Positions 62,460 through 64,000 of a stretch of 64,000 nucleotides of DNA are shown here, one piece after another. The notes under the pieces were generated by a model. It did no database searches. It saw nothing but the letters and a program-made list of their open reading frames with translations, and had not been told where the DNA came from. The stretch lies in assembly GCF_900188005.1 (NCBI RefSeq), contig NZ_FZNR01000001.1:868001-932000 (forward strand), in the 5' to 3' direction. The stretch's first letter is position 1; each line of letters starts with the position of its first letter. Position numbers and translations under genes: made by a program. Source of the stretch: Actinoplanes regularis. GTDB lineage: Bacteria > Actinomycetota > Actinomycetes > Mycobacteriales > Micromonosporaceae.

Positions 62460-64000
62460 TCAGAGGGCCTCCTCGGGGATCTCGGTGATCAGGGCGGCCA
62501 GGGCGGCGACGTCCATCAGGTCGGCGGGACGGACGGTCACCTGCTCACGGACGTAGTGGAAACCCGCGCGGACCCGCGTGATCGGCACCCCGGCCAGGGT
62601 GGCCCAGGCGATCCGGTAGGCGGAGAGCTGCACGGCGGCCGCCTCGGCCGCCGCGCCGGTGGGGCGCCGGCCGGTCTTCCAGTCGATCACGTCGAAACGG
62701 TCGCCGGAGTCCGCGAAGACCGCGTCCATCCGGCCGCGGAGCACCACACCGCCGACCGTGGTGGCGAACGGCACCTCCACGTCGAGCGGGGTGCGGTCGG
62801 CCCACTCGCCGCTCAGGAACGCCGCCTGCAACTCGGCCAGCTCCTCGTCGCCGGCCGCGTGATCGTCGGCGGCACCGGGCAGCTCGTCGATGTCGATCAG
62901 CCGGGCCGCGCCGAAACGCTGCTCCAGCCAGAGGTGGAAGGCGGTGCCGCGGCGGGCGTGCGGGGCCGGGCGCTGCGGCAGCGGCCGACGCAGCGAACGG
63001 GCCAGGGCCTGCGGGTCGTGGCGCAGCACCACCAGCTGCGAGACGGAGAGGTGCGGCGGCAGGGCGACCTCGATCGGGCCGTCCCGCCGAGTGCGCTCCG
63101 CACGCTCGGCCAGCAGCAGTCGTGCCTCGCGGCGCCAACGGGCGATGTCCGGGTCGACGGCGGCGGCCACCCGGTCCGCGGCGGTCGCGGCCCGCAGCAG
63201 CCCCGCCCGGTCGAGCACTGGGGTGGCCGGGGTGGCGGGCTCCGGCCGTACCGGCGAATCTCGGTCTTCGGACGGGCCTTGCGGCGAGGCGACCGGAGGG
63301 GAACCGGGGCCGGCGAGGCCCGCCAGGTCGGCCGCGAGGCCGGCACGGGCCGCGACCTCGGGATCGGCCTCCGCGAGATCGGCGAAGGCCTCGGCGGCGG
63401 AGGCGTCCGGGTTGGCGATCATGCGGCGGATCAGGTCGGCGGCCGTCGCCATCGCCGGACGGCGCAGTCCCAGCGGGTCGGCCGGCCACTCGGCGGTCGC
63501 CACCACCTCGTCGCTCGGGTTCGTCTCGCCGGGCGCGGGCTCGGGCGTCCAGACCGCCACCACCCCGGCGCCCTCCGCACAGGTGGCACGGACCTCGTCG
63601 AGGAAGGCCGACGGGCCGCGCGGACGCTTCACGCCGTCGCCCCACCAGTAGCCGGAGCAGAGCAGCAGGCGGCGAGGGCGGGTCACCGCCACGTACGCCA
63701 GGCGGCGCTCCTCCAACTCGTCGTGCTCGCGCCAGGCGCGACCGAACTCGGAGAGCGCGGCCACCACGTCCTTCTGCTCGACCGCGTCGTCAAGCTCCAG
63801 CTCCGGCAGGCCGGACGCGTCGCCGCGCAGCGGGAACGGCAGCACACCGATGCCGCCCAGGTAGTGATCGGAGCCGCGGACCAGGCCCGGCCAGACGCCA
63901 CGGCACAGGCCGGCGACCGAGACCACGTCCCACTCCAGGCCCTTGGCGGCGTGCGCGGTGAGAATCTGCACCGCCCCCTCGACCACGTCGACCTGGCCCG
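62460..64000 (-). CDS. adnB: AdnB-like ATP-dependent helicase-nuclease, C-terminal part (truncated by window edge)
   Basis: At least 513 residues of a UvrD/RecB-type protein whose start lies beyond the window. Visible are motif V-like LTAHAAKGLEWDVVSVAGL, motif VI-like YVAVTRPRRLLLCSG and a C-terminal PD-(D/E)xK nuclease: GTAFHLWLEQRF, GRMDAVFADSGDRFDVIDWKTGRRP (the catalytic aspartate is in DVIDWKTG, with the K) and the QLSAYRIAW ending. This is the helicase-nuclease of the mycobacterial AdnAB double-strand-break resection motor. M. tuberculosis Rv3201c holds the same relative place. Frame is open to the last base. Confidence 0.88.
   Translation of the reverse strand, partial: GQVDVVEGAVQILTAHAAKGLEWDVVSVAGLCRGVWPGLVRGSDHYLGGIGVLPFPLRGDASGLPELELDDAVEQKDVVAALSEFGRAWREHDELEERRLAYVAVTRPRRLLLCSGYWWGDGVKRPRGPSAFLDEVRATCAEGAGVVAVWTPEPAPGETNPSDEVVATAEWPADPLGLRRPAMATAADLIRRMIANPDASAAEAFADLAEADPEVAARAGLAADLAGLAGPGSPPVASPQGPSEDRDSPVRPEPATPATPVLDRAGLLRAATAADRVAAAVDPDIARWRREARLLLAERAERTRRDGPIEVALPPHLSVSQLVVLRHDPQALARSLRRPLPQRPAPHARRGTAFHLWLEQRFGAARLIDIDELPGAADDHAAGDEELAELQAAFLSGEWADRTPLDVEVPFATTVGGVVLRGRMDAVFADSGDRFDVIDWKTGRRPTGAAAEAAAVQLSAYRIAWATLAGVPITRVRAGFHYVREQVTVRPADLMDVAALAALITEIPEEAL

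Overview
The window is high-GC DNA from an actinobacterium. Direct pointers are three WhiB-family Fe-S regulators (one with the AT-hook of WhiB7), a zinc anti-sigma factor of the RsrA/RshA mycothiol-system type paired with a SigR/SigH sigma factor, a mycoredoxin, a 24-residue bL37 ribosomal protein, a small biotinylated protein, DUF5709 and DUF5679 proteins, and an AdnB-type helicase-nuclease. The two chromosomal blocks at 0-17 kb and 38-64 kb recall, from memory, the Mycobacterium tuberculosis stretch Rv3193c-Rv3228 (UPF0182, PDZ protease, DUF2342, ABC1 kinase, whiB7, uvrD2, mycoredoxin, nudC, adnB; and whiB1, pdtaS, TB7.3, rshA, sigH, SRAP, aroA, rsgA). Gene style and the secreted glycanases fit a filamentous soil genus such as Actinoplanes or another Micromonosporaceae; that is an inference.

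Layout. 0-5.8 kb: lipid kinase, WhiB1, then a minus-strand assimilatory sulfur operon (leader peptide, sulfite reductase, tiny zinc ribbon, CysH, sirohydrochlorin chelatase). 5.9-10.2 kb: PdtaS-like sensor kinase, sugar-isomerase protein and a TPR protein. 10.2-17.1 kb: biotinylated protein, bL37, RsrA/SigR with an autoregulatory promoter, a hydrolase, a second WhiB, SRAP, AroA, RsgA and HisN. 17.2-38 kb is more accessory: STAS-ATPase fusion, DUF5709, a degenerate GH16-like protein, a true GH16 beta-glucanase with a ricin-type lectin, a GH46 chitosanase with discoidin domain, MalQ, a Tat-type DUF1800/DUF1501 pair, a spermidine-synthase-like protein, a YQEPA-repeat protein, acyltransferase plus pentapeptide protein, and a lipase. 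A 4.2-kb piece (MFS exporter, MarR regulator with palindromic operator, secreted PLD-like protein) is bracketed by two 240-bp direct repeats, each carrying an initiator tRNA gene.

38-64 kb: UPF0182 membrane protein, YlbL-like protease, DUF2342, YgjP-like metalloprotein, DUF5679, a ThiF-like protein behind three DnaA boxes, ABC1 kinase, WhiB7 behind a terminator-type leader, UvrD2, mycoredoxin behind a SigR-type promoter, a PhyH dioxygenase, NudC overlapping an M16 peptidase pair, an Rrf2 regulator leading an SsuABC-type transporter, a PlsC acyltransferase, a cold-shock protein, and the 3' part of an AdnB-like gene running off the edge.

Themes. (1) Redox and sulfur: SigR-RsrA, mycoredoxin, the sulfur operon and the sulfonate-type transporter. 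(2) Leader-based control: the sulfur operon and whiB7 both show short or leader ORFs and competing RNA structures. (3) Three minisatellite-like arrays of about 27-33 bp lie at or near gene 3' ends. No CRISPR array, insertion sequence, prophage or obvious new defence system was seen.
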